A model generated the notes under the pieces. It did no database searches. It had not been told where the DNA came from and saw only the letters and a list, made by a program, of their open reading frames with translations. From the NCBI RefSeq assembly GCF_011617705.1, contig NZ_CP050154.1, positions 2,356,001-2,420,000 on the forward strand: a stretch of 64,000 bases of DNA. Reading direction: 5' to 3'. Both the position numbers and the translations under genes were made by a program. This stretch comes from Brevibacterium limosum. Its GTDB lineage: Bacteria; Actinomycetota; Actinomycetes; Actinomycetales; Brevibacteriaceae. This document shows, in pieces, positions 7,293-16,800 of this stretch. The stretch's first letter is position 1. Every line of letters starts with the position of its first letter.

Positions 7293-8717
7293 TCAGCCGA
7301 TTCCCTCCATCATCTCGGTGTGCGTCGACCCAATCCGTCCGATGACCGACGGATATTTCCTAGCTACATACCCATAGCGGATGAACGCAGCGATCATCGT
7401 CGCCAAGAAGAGGTAGGGCAAGACGTTGAAGGGAAAGTCGGGAATCGGCCAAATATTCGCGAAGAAGACATACACCATGCCCAGGACGGCGACCGTTGCC
7501 GTGATCTTGACCAGTGAGTTCTTCATACCTATCCGTTGGGTATAGGCTACTCCGGCGATCGCTACCAGAGTGTAGGAGAGCATGTAGCCGAAGGTGCCGT
7601 ACGTATCAACCCAGACAACTGAGTCCATCAGCTCACTTCCACCAAAAACTAGGACTACATCGACCAGAATGGCCAGGCCTCCCGCGAGCAGTAGCCCTCG
7701 GTGCGGGGTAAGGTGCTTGTTGTGTGTGCGTCCAAATGCGCTGGAAATAACACCCTCTTTGCCCATGACATATGCGATGCGGCCCACGACGTTCAACGGT
7801 GCAACGACTACAGCGAAGAACGATGCCGCGACGCCAAACAGCAAGACCGGCGCAAACCATCCCGGCATGCCGATCTTGTCGTTCATTGCTTCAAGTGGGC
7901 TTGCGACAGTGCCCAGCTCATCACCGAGTACCGCAATTTGGGTGTACGCAGCGAAGACATAAAGGACTCCGACGCCCAGTGCACTCCACATAATTGCTCG
8001 CGGAATTGCCGTCTTGGGATTCTTCGCCTCGCGTCCTAGCGCGTCGGCCGAAGAGAACCCCACGAATCCGAGGATTCCGAGCACCATTCCTGCTGCCACA
8101 CCCTGGAACGGTGTGTCTTCAAGTGTGAATTGCGAAGGGTCCCAGCCAGATTGGCCGGCCCAGAAGAGGGAAGCGATCAGCAGCACCAAAATAATGGCGA
8201 TGGAAATGAGTTCAAGGATGAATGACACTCGCGCCGACATCCGAATGCCCTGGATGGTGAAGAATGTCGCTAGCCCACCGATGAGAACAATGAGTACGAT
8301 CTCCCATCCGAGACCGTCAACGGGAATCCCGAGAACCCGGAGGAAATCCATCGTGAACGACACAGCGCCGTTCAAAGACCCGGTTGCTATCCCCCACGAT
8401 CCGATCATCAAAGCAACGCCGGCGGTGAACGCTCCAGTCGGACCCAACCCTTTGGCCACGTATGTGTACAGAGAGCCAGCTGAGGGGTGTCTTCGAGCGA
8501 ACATTGCAACGATGTATCCAACGCACAAAATGACGATCGTGGCCAGTGCAAAGGCATAGATAGTGCCTTTGCCCGCGCCAAGGAAGATTTCGGCAGCAGT
8601 GAACGCGATGACTGCGCTGGGAGCAATGCTGGCAATCGCCTGTGCCGCGAGCTCCGGCCCGGACATGACTCCCTCGCGCAGCCCCGAGTCTGGACGAGTG
8701 GAACTATCTGTGGACAT
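7293..8717 (-). CDS. APC-superfamily amino acid/amine permease
   Basis: A 474-residue integral membrane carrier with about twelve hydrophobic segments. The N-terminal REGVMSGPELAAQAIASIAPS leads into helix 1, a typical start for APC-family amino acid/polyamine transporters. EIFLGAGKGTIYAFALATIVIL and RRHPSAGSLYTYVAKGLGP follow, the latter a hallmark of the substrate-binding first repeat. It begins 38 bp after the alcohol dehydrogenase gene on the same strand and has its own AAAGGAG ribosome site, so the two are cotranscribed. Import of an amino acid, amine or amino alcohol that the dehydrogenase then processes is a plausible role; the substrate itself is not visible. Confidence 0.85.
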   Translation of the reverse strand: MSTDSSTRPDSGLREGVMSGPELAAQAIASIAPSAVIAFTAAEIFLGAGKGTIYAFALATIVILCVGYIVAMFARRHPSAGSLYTYVAKGLGPTGAFTAGVALMIGSWGIATGSLNGAVSFTMDFLRVLGIPVDGLGWEIVLIVLIGGLATFFTIQGIRMSARVSFILELISIAIILVLLIASLFWAGQSGWDPSQFTLEDTPFQGVAAGMVLGILGFVGFSSADALGREAKNPKTAIPRAIMWSALGVGVLYVFAAYTQIAVLGDELGTVASPLEAMNDKIGMPGWFAPVLLFGVAASFFAVVVAPLNVVGRIAYVMGKEGVISSAFGRTHNKHLTPHRGLLLAGGLAILVDVVLVFGGSELMDSVVWVDTYGTFGYMLSYTLVAIAGVAYTQRIGMKNSLVKITATVAVLGMVYVFFANIWPIPDFPFNVLPYLFLATMIAAFIRYGYVARKYPSVIGRIGSTHTEMMEGIG

Positions 8718-8755
8718 CCTTCTCTCCTTTGAAAGAATGCATTGAGTGGTCTTGA

Positions 8756-9859
8756 TTACTGATGAGGAATAAGTAACGTTCGCAGAGCGTTTCCAGCCTC
8801 GAGTTCGGCCAATGCGTCAGCCGCATCGGACAGTGGTCGCCGTCCAGAGATCAACGGATCAAGTTTGAGTTGTCCGTCCATATATCGATCAACGAGCGCG
8901 GGAATGTCGATGGATGGACGGACTGACCCGTAATTGGAACCGAGAATTCTCTGGTCAGCCTCCGCAAGTACGAGCGGCTCGAAAGACGCTTTGGACCCCG
9001 TCGGTGGCAGCCCCACGATGACAGCAGCGCCACCCAATGCGAGCATTTTGATCGATTGTTCAGTCGTTACAGTTCGACCGATGGCATCAAACGCGTAGTC
9101 AACACCATCCGGGATGAGGTCGAAGAGCTGGTCGACAGAGTCGGCCTGCGAGGCATCGATAGTGTCAGTGGCTCCGAACTGCGTCGCTATCGCCGTCTTT
9201 TCCGACAGAATATCGATGGCAATGATGCGTTCTGCCCCAGCCAGTCTGGCTCCTTGAACTACGTTGAGTCCTACTCCCCCACAGCCGATGACCGCAACTG
9301 TCGCACCAGGCTCTACCGCAGCGGTATTCATCACAGCACCAACGCCGGTGGCGACAGCGCATCCGACAAGAGCGAGTGCATCCAGAGGAGCATCGTCCCT
9401 TACCTTGATCGCTCCGGTCACTGGCACGACCGCCTCCTCGGCGAAGGACGATACACCAAGGTAATGGTGAATCGTCTCCTCCCCGACGCTCAACCTTGAA
9501 GTACCATCGTAGAGAACACCGTGAGGAGCGACCACCGTCGCGACCTTCTGGCAGCGGGCCTCATGACCTGCTCGACAGAATCGGCACTGGCCGCAGGGCG
9601 GGACCCAGCTGAGGACGACGTGGTCTCCAACGGCTAAAGATGTCACCCCTTCGCCGAGTTCGGTAACGACACCTGCACCTTCGTGACCCATCACAAGCGG
9701 CCGGGCGATATCCCACTCGCCGCGCTTGATGTGCAAATCGGAATGGCAGACTCCGGCAGCTTCGATGCGGACTTTGACCTCGCCCTGCTTAGGCGAAGCG
9801 AGATTAACATCGGCAAATTCGACAGGGATCTCTGAATCGCGAAAGATGACTGCCTTCAT
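8756..9859 (-). CDS. Zinc-dependent alcohol dehydrogenase (MDR superfamily)
   Basis: A 367-residue medium-chain dehydrogenase. The catalytic zinc site is seen in AAGVCHSDLH (Cys about 37) and GHEGAGVV (His about 59). The structural zinc lobe is CGQCRFCRAGHEARC with its four cysteines (about residues 89-103), and the nucleotide-binding fold is marked by GCGGVGLNVV. It oxidises an alcohol to an aldehyde or the reverse with a nicotinamide cofactor; the class resembles actinobacterial AdhC-like and class III-type enzymes. An AGGAG site precedes the ATG. It is the first gene of the adh-permease operon and divergent from a PucR-type regulator, with two palindromes between them. Confidence 0.87.
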   Translation of the reverse strand: MKAVIFRDSEIPVEFADVNLASPKQGEVKVRIEAAGVCHSDLHIKRGEWDIARPLVMGHEGAGVVTELGEGVTSLAVGDHVVLSWVPPCGQCRFCRAGHEARCQKVATVVAPHGVLYDGTSRLSVGEETIHHYLGVSSFAEEAVVPVTGAIKVRDDAPLDALALVGCAVATGVGAVMNTAAVEPGATVAVIGCGGVGLNVVQGARLAGAERIIAIDILSEKTAIATQFGATDTIDASQADSVDQLFDLIPDGVDYAFDAIGRTVTTEQSIKMLALGGAAVIVGLPPTGSKASFEPLVLAEADQRILGSNYGSVRPSIDIPALVDRYMDGQLKLDPLISGRRPLSDAADALAELEAGNALRTLLIPHQ

Positions 9860-9882
9860 GGTGACTCCTAAACTCCGTTGTC

Positions 9883-9897
9883 CTGAATGACATTCAG
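9883..9897. promoter_or_regulatory. Perfect palindrome CTGAATG-a-CATTCAG, operator candidate
   Basis: A 15-bp perfect inverted repeat with a single central base lies 24 bp upstream of the dehydrogenase ATG, within the likely 5' untranslated or promoter region. Its place in the adh-pucR divergent intergenic region makes it a candidate operator for the neighbouring PucR-type regulator. Confidence 0.4.
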
Positions 9898-9948
9898 TTT
9901 AAATACGCTCACGCGTCTCCGCACTGCTACAACTGTCGGTATCTGAGG

Positions 9949-9966
9949 CCAAATGTGGACATTTGG
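9949..9966. promoter_or_regulatory. Inverted repeat CCAAATG-tgga-CATTTGG, operator candidate
   Basis: Seven-base arms with a four-base spacer directly abut the -10 hexamer of the regulator gene. A dimeric protein bound here would block or remodel that promoter, so autoregulation is likely. The half-site AATG/CATT is shared with the palindrome at 9883. Confidence 0.45.
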
Positions 9967-9972
9967 TACACT
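9967..9972 (+). promoter_or_regulatory. -10 element of the PucR-type gene, leaderless type
   Basis: TACACT is followed by six bases and the ATG at 9979. No ribosome-binding site fits, so translation probably starts on a leaderless mRNA. Confidence 0.45.
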
Positions 9973-9978
9973 ATTTAA

Positions 9979-11421
9979 ATGGCGATACTGATCGATTCGG
10001 TGATTGCGGCATTCGGCGGTGAACAGGTACAAGAGGGAATCGAGTTCGACCTCCCAGTGTCCGAAACCGTCTCGATCGACGAGCTCGCGGTGATCGGGAC
10101 CGCTGATCACATTACGCTGGTTGCTTGCGCTGACGACGATATCGAGGCTTTGCTGTCAGGGCGTTACTCAACAAAAACCGGTCTGCTCCAAAAGACTGTC
10201 ATCGTAACGAGCTACGACACCCTTCGGCTCCGCCACTTCTTGGCTCAGCACTCGATCTCTGGCCTGCTCGGCCTTCGACTGTCTTCATCGTCGATCCGGC
10301 CGGCATTGCAGTCGATGGTTGACCGGAACACTGCGGCAGAAGACCGCATGGTCACTGCCGGGACTAAAGTGCTCACACAAATTGCACGACGAAGCGGAGT
10401 CCCGGGCGTTCTCGCGGAACTGGTTCGTCGACTCGATGGGTGGGCCGTCCTCCTCGACTTCCATGGTCAGCTCATAGATAGCGCCGGTGCTGGACGTCTG
10501 CACATCGAAGATGCCACCGCGGCGGCGCTCAACCGACCAGTGAGGATTCGGCACACGGGAATGCAGGTGCATCCAGTTGGTGCTGACGAAGACCGGACAG
10601 GCCACCTGGTGATCTCGACGAGGATCAGCAGCTCGTCTCGTGCACGGGATCTCTCCTCTCAGGCAGCGGCGCTTTGCGACCTGCTACTACGGACCAACGA
10701 TCCTTCACACACGGAGCGGCTCGGGCGGCACGTAATGATCGAGGCGCTTCTGATCGGTGGACGCAGATCAGAATCTTGGCTCCGACAATGGGGCATTCGT
10801 GACAGCCACCTGTGTGGGTTTCACCTGTCGTCGCGGACGCGTGAGGTCGACATCGAGTCGCTTATGACCCGATGGTTTAATCAGCTAGGTGCCACGCACT
10901 TGTTCACTGTCGATCAGCAAGGGGCACGGGGATTTATCTCCTCCTCATTCGCCGAACATCTGCTCAAGCTCGCTGACAGCTTCGAGACGTATGGCGGCGA
11001 TACGGTCTACCTTGGCTTGAGCCGCCCGACCCCCGTTAACCGACTGTCTACAGCCCTGCATCAGGCGAGACAGGCCCACGGCCTTGCAATCGAATCCGGA
11101 CAGCGCACCGCGCTCTTCGAGTTGATGCCCACGATCCAACACGTGCTTTCCAATGTCGAACCGCATTCTCATGAGTCGATCGCTTCACTACTGGACCCGC
11201 TTAGAGATACGTCAGGCGCACACTCAGATCTGACCCAAATTCTCCGAGTTTTCCTGTCTCACAATGGAAGCTGGCGACCAGCTGCTGCGGCGCTTTCAAT
11301 GCACCGACATACTTTGAATAGCCGAATCGACACAATCGAAAGACTCACAGGTCTGGATCTATCTCTCGCAGATAGCAGAGCCGCGGCCTGGGTCGCCCTT
11401 CGATGTCTAGACTTGGGATAG
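9979..11421 (+). CDS. PucR-family transcriptional regulator
   Basis: A 480-residue regulator. The N-terminal third (ELAVIGTADHITLVACADDDIEALLSG) resembles the PucR/purine-catabolism sensory domain. A GGDEF-like or CdaR-type central region follows. The C-terminus carries the PucR HTH: LRVFLSHNGSWRPAAAALSMHRHTLNSRIDTIERLTGLDLS, where the typical HRNTL-R motif appears as HRHTLNSR. Family members are usually activators of catabolic operons for purines, amines or amino acids. It diverges from the adh-APC permease operon with 119 bp between the start codons, and two palindromes lie there. I expect it to control that operon in response to its substrate. Confidence 0.8.
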   Translation: MAILIDSVIAAFGGEQVQEGIEFDLPVSETVSIDELAVIGTADHITLVACADDDIEALLSGRYSTKTGLLQKTVIVTSYDTLRLRHFLAQHSISGLLGLRLSSSSIRPALQSMVDRNTAAEDRMVTAGTKVLTQIARRSGVPGVLAELVRRLDGWAVLLDFHGQLIDSAGAGRLHIEDATAAALNRPVRIRHTGMQVHPVGADEDRTGHLVISTRISSSSRARDLSSQAAALCDLLLRTNDPSHTERLGRHVMIEALLIGGRRSESWLRQWGIRDSHLCGFHLSSRTREVDIESLMTRWFNQLGATHLFTVDQQGARGFISSSFAEHLLKLADSFETYGGDTVYLGLSRPTPVNRLSTALHQARQAHGLAIESGQRTALFELMPTIQHVLSNVEPHSHESIASLLDPLRDTSGAHSDLTQILRVFLSHNGSWRPAAAALSMHRHTLNSRIDTIERLTGLDLSLADSRAAAWVALRCLDLG

Positions 11422-11979
11422 TCCCAAAAGCACGCGACCAGGGTGCTAGCCACAACAACCTTGACGTCAGGAATTTGGGAGGCTCACCAATTCATAACAA
11501 CGCTGACGGCAACGCCATTTAGATGAGGACCTCCCTCGTTAAGCATGGATATTGATCGACGACCACAGGTGGCACTCTCCGGGCGCAGGCATACAACGCC
11601 CTCGATCGATGCGAGCGACATGCAAAAAGCTATGTCCCGGTCGACCACGTCTTGGACTCAATCGAGGCGGCGGCCGCCGTCACCTGATGCAGCTAGCAAT
11701 TACGCCATAGCATCCTTGTATAAATAGTGACCGTCCCAAGTTCGGTGCCCATGGATGGCCCTCGACTGCGCCACCCACCCCAATACGAGACAACGCCTCG
11801 ATACTCCGGAATCCTCCGAAATCGATGTCTCCACACCGTTCCAGTATGCGTTCGAGCCCTACTCCGACCGCTGCCTAGGACAGTCAGAGACCTAACCTTC
11901 TACAAGGCGTTCAGTGAAGGTGCTCCCTGTAAGTCGGAGATCACCACAGCCAGCTATGAGCTTCCATTACGCTGGTCCC
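11422..11979. other. Gene-free stretch upstream of the integrase
   Basis: About 560 bp without a supported gene. Short frames on the plus strand (from 11545 and 11727) lack any protein character. No hairpin or RNA gene was recognised. It presumably holds integrase regulatory sequence and decayed element DNA. Confidence 0.4.
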
Positions 11980-13233
11980 ATGGCGTCTAAACGAACTACG
12001 AACGCGCGCCTCGACCCGGGCCAGGACTCGATCGACCGAGTCAAGCCGAGCCCGCAGCCGAACGGCGGAGTCCGCCTCAATTGGAGCTATCGCCCGCTCG
12101 ACGGTTCGAAGCTCATCCGCAAGATCTCTAAGGGCCCTACAGCCGGAGTAGCCCGGCGTCGTGCAAGACAGACGTTGAACGAAATCAAGTCAACTGGATT
12201 GAACAGCGCGTGGCGATCCTCCAGTGACATGGTCGACTACGTCGAACAGGTCTCGAAGCCTGCAGTGGAAAAGGCCAAGCTCGCCCCACTTTCGTTGCAA
12301 CGCTATGAGCATTGCCTCGCGCTGATCGTAGGCGACTGTATACTCCATCGGCACCAGCACAGCCTCAAAAATCACACGATAGCCTCCGGCTCCCGATTCC
12401 AAGCCCTAGAAGATCTCCTCATCGAAGTCGCAAATCTTCACGGCCGAGAGACCGCTCGCCAGACACGCACCGTTCTTACGAAGTACGTGCTCACTCGACT
12501 CACCCGAGACGAGCTGATCCAAGGCAACCCCATAGCAGGAGTTGCGTTGAACGAGCTCACGGGCACGAAGAAGACCCCACGGGCCCGAGGAGGCAAGTCG
12601 CTGAGTGCCTCCGAGTATGAGACTGTGGTCGGTCACCTCCTCGGTCTCGACCCGGCAGAAGGAGTTGTGCGCCGGCAAGGACGCTGGACGCTCGAGCACC
12701 TCATCGCCAAGCGTCGCAATGCCATCGACCAAGCTCTTCTGCAGGCAGCAACGGGTCTGCGATCGACAGAAGCAAACCTCATCACGTGGAATCATCTAAC
12801 CGATGACGGAGCAGCGATGTCGATTCAGGTCACTGAAGACATTGCCAAGGGAAGCATTCCCCGGACCGCCCTCGTGCTCGATGATCGAGTGGCCGAACAC
12901 CTGCGCATCCGAAGACAGAGCGCGCGGTCCTCCAGCGAATATGTGATCGGCGCGCCAACGGACCCCAGCGTTGCATGGGAACGGCGGAACCGCAATAAAG
13001 CTGCGCAAGCTCTGTACCTCGAGGTCGCAAAAGATCTTCAGATCAAGGCGCTCGAGAATGAACGCTCCCACGTGTGGCGCACCACCTTGCATACGCTCCA
13101 CGGAGATGGCGTGCCAACTGCCGTCCTCGATTCGCAGTTCGGCAACTCAGAACAGATCAGAGCCAAGCACTACACCGACCCTTCAGACCTCTCGGCACTC
13201 AAGGAGGCGGCGGAGAGGACGAGGCGAAGATAG
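11980..13233 (+). CDS. Tyrosine recombinase / integrase
   Basis: A 417-residue phage-type integrase. An N-terminal arm-binding region precedes a core-binding domain (LAPLSLQRYEHCLALIV), followed by the catalytic domain. Catalytic residues visible are R in ATGLRSTEANLITW, the HxxR box SHVWRTTLHTLHGDG, GNS in place of the common GHS, and the nucleophile Y in RAKHYTD. I preferred the ATG at 11980 (MASKRTT) over the ATG at 11914; neither has a clear ribosome site, so the start is uncertain. The 3' end is 130 bp from the tRNA-Met fragment, and three AGTACGC repeats begin at its stop codon. This is the enzyme expected to have inserted the element into tRNA-Met. Confidence 0.85.
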   Translation: MASKRTTNARLDPGQDSIDRVKPSPQPNGGVRLNWSYRPLDGSKLIRKISKGPTAGVARRRARQTLNEIKSTGLNSAWRSSSDMVDYVEQVSKPAVEKAKLAPLSLQRYEHCLALIVGDCILHRHQHSLKNHTIASGSRFQALEDLLIEVANLHGRETARQTRTVLTKYVLTRLTRDELIQGNPIAGVALNELTGTKKTPRARGGKSLSASEYETVVGHLLGLDPAEGVVRRQGRWTLEHLIAKRRNAIDQALLQAATGLRSTEANLITWNHLTDDGAAMSIQVTEDIAKGSIPRTALVLDDRVAEHLRIRRQSARSSSEYVIGAPTDPSVAWERRNRNKAAQALYLEVAKDLQIKALENERSHVWRTTLHTLHGDGVPTAVLDSQFGNSEQIRAKHYTDPSDLSALKEAAERTRRR

Positions 13234-13260
13234 TACGCACAAAAGTACGCGTAAGTACGC
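13232..13260 (+). repeat. Three AGTACGC direct repeats, probable integrase arm sites
   Basis: AGTACGC occurs at 13232-13238, 13244-13250 and 13254-13260, spaced 12 and 10 bp apart, about one helical turn. The first copy overlaps the integrase stop codon. Regularly spaced heptamers next to the attachment core are typical of integrase arm-type or excisionase binding sites. Confidence 0.45.
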
Positions 13261-13363
13261 CCACCTTCATATACTTCGGTATCCTCCAGTATCCAGTCAC
13301 AGGCCTTCTTAGTGTGTGTGACCAGGCATTACAGCGTTCTCACCTGCAGACACGCAGGACATA

Positions 13364-13406
13364 GCTCATAACCCGGAGGTCGGAGGTTCAAATCCTCCCC
13401 CCGCCA
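13364..13406 (+). other. 3' half of a tRNA-Met(CAT) gene: attachment-site remnant
   Basis: The sequence runs from the anticodon loop CTCATAA (CAT at 13367-13369) through the 3' anticodon-stem strand CCCGG. The T-arm is GGAGG-TTCAAAT-CCTCC, the acceptor strand CCCCGCC, and the discriminator A is at 13406; CCA is not encoded. Bases upstream do not pair with the anticodon stem or the acceptor strand, so the 5' half is absent. This is the displaced 3' piece expected when an element recombines in the anticodon loop of tRNA-Met. The reconstituted gene should lie at the other end of the element. Confidence 0.75.
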
Positions 13407-13418
13407 CGATAGCGGCAG

Positions 13419-13452
13419 AACCCCCCCCAGTCAGATTCTCTGGCTGGGGGTT
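13419..13452 (+). terminator. Terminator downstream of the tRNA-Met fragment
   Basis: Arms AACCCCCC...CCAG and CTGGCTGGGGGTT form a stable hairpin followed by TTCTTCT. It is probably the native tRNA-Met terminator, left behind on the chromosome side of the junction. Confidence 0.7.
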
Positions 13453-13777
13453 CTTCTCATTCACCCACCGTTCCCATCGCCTGTGGACCGAAACCTCGCC
13501 GACCGTTCGCCTCGGCGTCGGCCGCTCGACTCATGACGTGGCACAGCGAGGCTGAGTCTGCCAGTCGGCGTTTCGAGCAGCCGCGCACTGCCTGCCAGAT
13601 GCGCTCGGAGTGCGCTGTCTGCTCAACCGGTCACCATGTGTTGCCTGCTCGGCCGCGCACAGCCCGACGCAGACCCCAGACGAATGCCGAGCCTCGGACA
13701 AACGCCGGTCTCAGGCAATGAGGGAACGACGAAGGTGCGAAGGGCGACTGCTGCATCTCGGGGATTGCAGTGGGAAC
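13453..13777. other. Intergenic stretch, nothing recognised
   Basis: About 325 bp of GC-rich sequence between the island junction and the first core operon. Open frames here lack codon structure and family character. No RNA gene was seen. Confidence 0.4.
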
Positions 13778-13814
13778 GACGAACGCCCCCGGGGTGTCCC
13801 CAGGGGCGTTCGTC
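13778..13814. terminator. Strong hairpin downstream of the UPF0182 gene
   Basis: GACGAACGCCCC and GGGGCGTTCGTC are perfect 12-base arms around a 13-base loop. It lies 75 bp past the stop codon of the minus-strand UPF0182 gene and would end that transcript. No long T-run follows on either strand. Confidence 0.6.
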
Positions 13815-13888
13815 TCAGACAGTCCGAACTCGGTCGGCGCGGCCCCGGTCAGTGAAGCCTCGGCGCGCCGGACCCGTTCGCCTCAGGC

Positions 13889-16800
13889 TCAGTTGCCCGA
13901 GTCGCCGCCTTCGTCGGCCGGCTCTGAGGCGGGAGCGGAGGAACCCTCGCCCGCCGCGTCCTCGGCCAGTGACGGATCGGCGGCAACTGCATCCTCAAGC
14001 GCGTTCTTCAGACGATCCTGAGCCTTGCCGTACTCTGCGAAGTCGCCGTCCTTCAGTGCGGCATCGGAATCCTCCATGGCCTTCTTCGCCTCCTGCAGAG
14101 CATCGTTGAGAGCCTTGTCCGGCGAGCCGGAGTTCGAGTCCTCGTCCCCGCTGCCCGAAGCCCCGGACTGGCCCTCCTCGCTCTCCTCGGTGCCCGCGTC
14201 ACCGGCAGTCGCGCCGGAGTCGCCGCCGAACACCTGGTCGAGCGCTTCGTCGAGGGTCGGAGCGAATCCGATGTCCTCGCCGAAGGCCACGAGCACGTGC
14301 TGCAGCAGCGGATATGAGGTCTCACCGGCGGACCGGACGTAGACCGGCTGGACGTAGAGCAGACCGCCGCCGATCGGCAGCGTCAGCAGGTTGCCGTTCT
14401 CGACTTCGGACTCACCCTGACGCAGCAGGTTGAGGCTGCGCTGGACATCGGGCGCGGTGTTGAAGTTGTTCTGCGCCTGTCCCGGTCCGGGCACTGTCGT
14501 GTTTCGCGGCAGCTGCAGCAGTCTCAGCTTGCCGTAGCCTTCGGCAGTCTCGCCCTTCTTGTTCCCGGCATCGGCATCGGCCGAGAGGAAGCCGGTGAGG
14601 TTGTTTCGCGACTGCCCCTCAGACGATCGAGCCGGAATATACGAGCTCGTCAGCGAGAACGACGGCGACTGCTGGCCCGGCATCTGCAGGGTCATGTAGA
14701 ACGGCGGCTGAGTCAGTCCGCTGCTGGCCTTCGTCGTCGGATCCGTCGGCAGCGTCCAGAAGTCCTGACCGGAGTAGAACTCACTGGCGGAGGTGACATG
14801 GTACTTCGCAAGCAGGTCGCGCTGGACCTTGAACATGTCCTCCGGGTAGCGGACGTGACTCATCAGATCGCCGGACATCTCCGAGGAGGACTTGATGAGT
14901 CCGGGGAACACCTTCATCCAGGTCTTGAGAACCGGATCTTCCTTGTCCCACTGGTACATGTCGACAGAACCGTCGTAGGCGTCGACGGTGATCTTCACAG
15001 AGTTCCGGATGTAGTTCACTTCGTCATCCGGCAGAGTCGCCACCGAATTCGGAGCTGACGCCGTGGTCGAATCCTCGGTGGCCTGCTGGAGCGGCTGCGG
15101 AGTCGAATACGGGTAGTCCTCGGCAGTGGTGTAGCCATCGAGGATCCACTTGATCTTGCCATCCACGACGGCCGGGTAGGGGTCGCCGTCGACCTTGAGG
15201 AAGGGAGCGAGCTTCTCCACGCGCTCACGCGGGTGACGTTCGTAGAGGATCTGGGATTCCTCGTTGAGTGCGTCCGAGAGCAGAATCTGCTCGTCCTGGA
15301 ACTTCAGTGCGTAGGCGAGACGGTTGAACACGTTGCCCACCGACGGTCCGCCGTCTCCGGCGAAGGTGTTGTTGACCTGACCGGAACCGCTCTTCTCATC
15401 GGAGGGATAGTCGAGCTCACGCGGAGTCGCGCCCTTCGGCGCACCGACGATCGAATAGTCCGGCGATGACTCACCGAAGTACACGCGCGGCTCGTATTCG
15501 GGGAAGTCACCCTTCGGGGGGATATCCGACTCCATGAACAGCGGTTCGCCGTCCGGGTTGCGCTGGTTTCCGTTGGCAGCGACCACGCCGAAACCGTGGG
15601 TGTAGACGATCGCTCGGTTGAACCAGCTCTGGTTGTTCACCGAGCTCGGAGCGAGTTCGCGCACGGAGATGACGGTGTCTCGCATGTCCCCGTCGATGTT
15701 GTAGCGGTCGACATCGAGCTTCTGCGGGAACGAGTAGTACGGACGCACCTGCTGCAGCTGACGGAAGGTGTCGGAGACGAGGTTCGGATCCAGCAGACGG
15801 ATCGAGGCCGCGGTCTCGGCGTCCTTGCGCAGGTCGCCCTTCTTGCCGCTGGTGCTCGGCTCGTACGGTGTCACCTCGATGTCATCGAAGTCGAACGCAT
15901 CGCGAGTGGCGTCGATGTTGTGCTGGATGTAATCCGACTCCTTGCTCTGCTGTGAGGGGTTGACCTGGAACTGCTGGATCAGCGCCGGGTAGGCGATGAT
16001 CGAAACGCCGCCGAGCACGATGAGAGTGAGAGTGGCGATGATCGAGATCCGCCAATTGCCCTTCCACGCGGTGTAGACGAAGAGCAGAGCGACCAGAACT
16101 GCGGCGATGGCGACGATGGCCATTGCCGGCAGGGCTGCATGATCGTCGACATAGGTGACGCCGGGGACGATGCCGCCTGCGGCGGTCAGACGGTCGTAGC
16201 GGGAGAGCCACAGCCGACCTGCCTGGACGATGACGAGTACTGCCACAGTGATGCCCAGCTGCCACTGAGCCGCCTTCGTCAGGATGACGCCCTTCTGCTC
16301 CCCCGGTCGGATTCCGCCGAAGAGGTAGTGGGCGACGAGGGCGGCGATGAGCGCCATGAGCAGGGCCATGCCCAGATGATTGCCGATGAGACGCAGTCCG
16401 GGCAGGACGAAGACGAAGAACGACTTGTCGAGACCGAACTGAGGATCCTTCGACCCGAAGGACGTCGAGTTGATCCACTCGAGGATCGTGTTCCAATTCG
16501 CCGAGGCGGTGATGCCGGCGAGGACACCCATGACGGCGGGAATCGCGATCGTCGCGACCCGACGCAGCGGTTCGATGGCCTCCCGGTAGCGGTCGAGGTT
16601 CTCCTGCCGCGGCGTCGTCGGCGCATAGACGGGACGGTGGCGGTAGGCCAGGTGCAGGCTGAGCCAGACCGGAACAGCCATGAGGAAGAATCCGCCGAGG
16701 AACGTCAGTCCGCGGGTGAGCCACAAGGTGCGGAAGACCTGTTCGGCCTCGATCTGACGGAACCACAGCACCTCGGTGTAGACCTGGGTGAAGGCGATGA

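Noticed and set aside
13330-13406. A complete tRNA-Met gene
   Set aside because: The 5' half is absent: nothing at the expected distance pairs with CCCCGCC, and the 5' strand of the anticodon stem does not match.
13533-14109. Plus-strand frames rich in Arg and Pro after the tRNA-Met fragment
   Set aside because: Composition is that of random GC-rich sequence, and there is no ribosome site or homology I can recognise.
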